In this document: positions 23,951 to 24,016 of the stretch, one piece after another
Layout of the letters: each line of letters opens with the position of its first letter
Numbering within the stretch: position 1 is the first letter of the stretch
DNA from: Prevotella sp.
GTDB taxonomy: Bacteria > Bacteroidota > Bacteroidia > Bacteroidales > Bacteroidaceae
Direction: 5' to 3'
DNA: 24,016 bases
Assembly (NCBI GenBank): GCA_024681875.1
Contig: JAILAA010000040.1
Span: 1-24,016, forward strand
Translations under genes and position numbers: made by a program
Notes under the pieces: generated by a model
Told to the model about the DNA's origin: nothing
The model's database searches: none
Seen by the model: only the letters and a program-made list of their open reading frames with translations

Positions 23951-24016
23951 TTACTGATGATGCAAAGATGCCACTTTTTGGTCTCTACGCGTTCTAGTTT
24001 GACTTTTTTCAGAGAC

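Larger units (their letters stand above)
23563..24016. other. Non-coding right edge of the window
   Basis: No credible ORF is visible in these 454 bases, which are visibly more AT-rich than the genes. They contain the candidate structured RNA and terminator listed above, a further -7-like TATTTTTG (23703-23710, no -33 box), and a minus-strand CATCTTTG (23970-23963) that is one base off the -7 consensus. A neighbouring gene presumably lies beyond 24016. Confidence 0.6.

Overview
The window looks like chromosomal DNA of a Bacteroidales bacterium, most likely a Prevotella-type organism of moderate to high GC. Three things support this. The intergenic regions repeatedly carry the Bacteroidetes promoter pattern (TTTG, about 18-20 bp, TAnnTTTG). 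Shine-Dalgarno sites are mostly absent. The gene set also fits: a VirE_N/DUF3987 protein, an archaeal-type phosphoglycerate-mutase-like protein next to thrC, a purC-ubiE-aroE run, and a DUF6625 protein.

Layout. Bases 1-3004 (+) are an accessory-type module: a 5'-truncated unknown gene, an 801-aa VirE_N/DUF3987 ATPase and a 94-aa unknown. Bases 3005-3358 are non-coding, with two terminator-like hairpins, short repeats and a good promoter. Bases 3359-5967 (+) are a threonine pair: an ApgM-family protein, proposed in this context to be a homoserine kinase, and threonine synthase. Bases 5988-12787 (-) form a tightly packed run transcribed as purC, ubiE, aroE, TPM-domain protein, lemA, purM, a degenerate ABC ATPase and a membrane permease.

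Bases 12937-23509 are a cell-surface glycan locus. One minus-strand group (17488 to 12937) encodes a DUF6625 glycosyltransferase-like protein, an acyltransferase, a membrane-anchored GT2 and a phosphoethanolamine-transferase-like enzyme. A single plus-strand GT2 gene follows. A second minus-strand operon (23509 to 18674) encodes two tandem BcsA-like GT2 paralogues, a Wzx-like flippase and a WcaE-like GT2. These genes would together assemble, export and decorate a lipid-linked surface glycan.

Bases 23510-24016 hold no convincing gene. They hold a promoter for the minus-strand operon and a strikingly structured stretch (23779-23950) that could encode a small structured RNA.

The least ordinary observations are these: short tandem repeats of intergenic type inserted in frame inside conserved enzymes (thrC and one glycosyltransferase); an ABC ATPase without a P-loop lysine; a glycosyltransferase whose three catalytic motifs all differ from those of its neighbouring paralogue; the candidate structured RNA at the right edge; and two inverted repeats in an AT-rich linker inside the VirE_N/DUF3987 gene. 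I saw no tRNA, rRNA, CRISPR array or insertion sequence. I cannot claim a clearly new defence or mobile system from this sequence alone.
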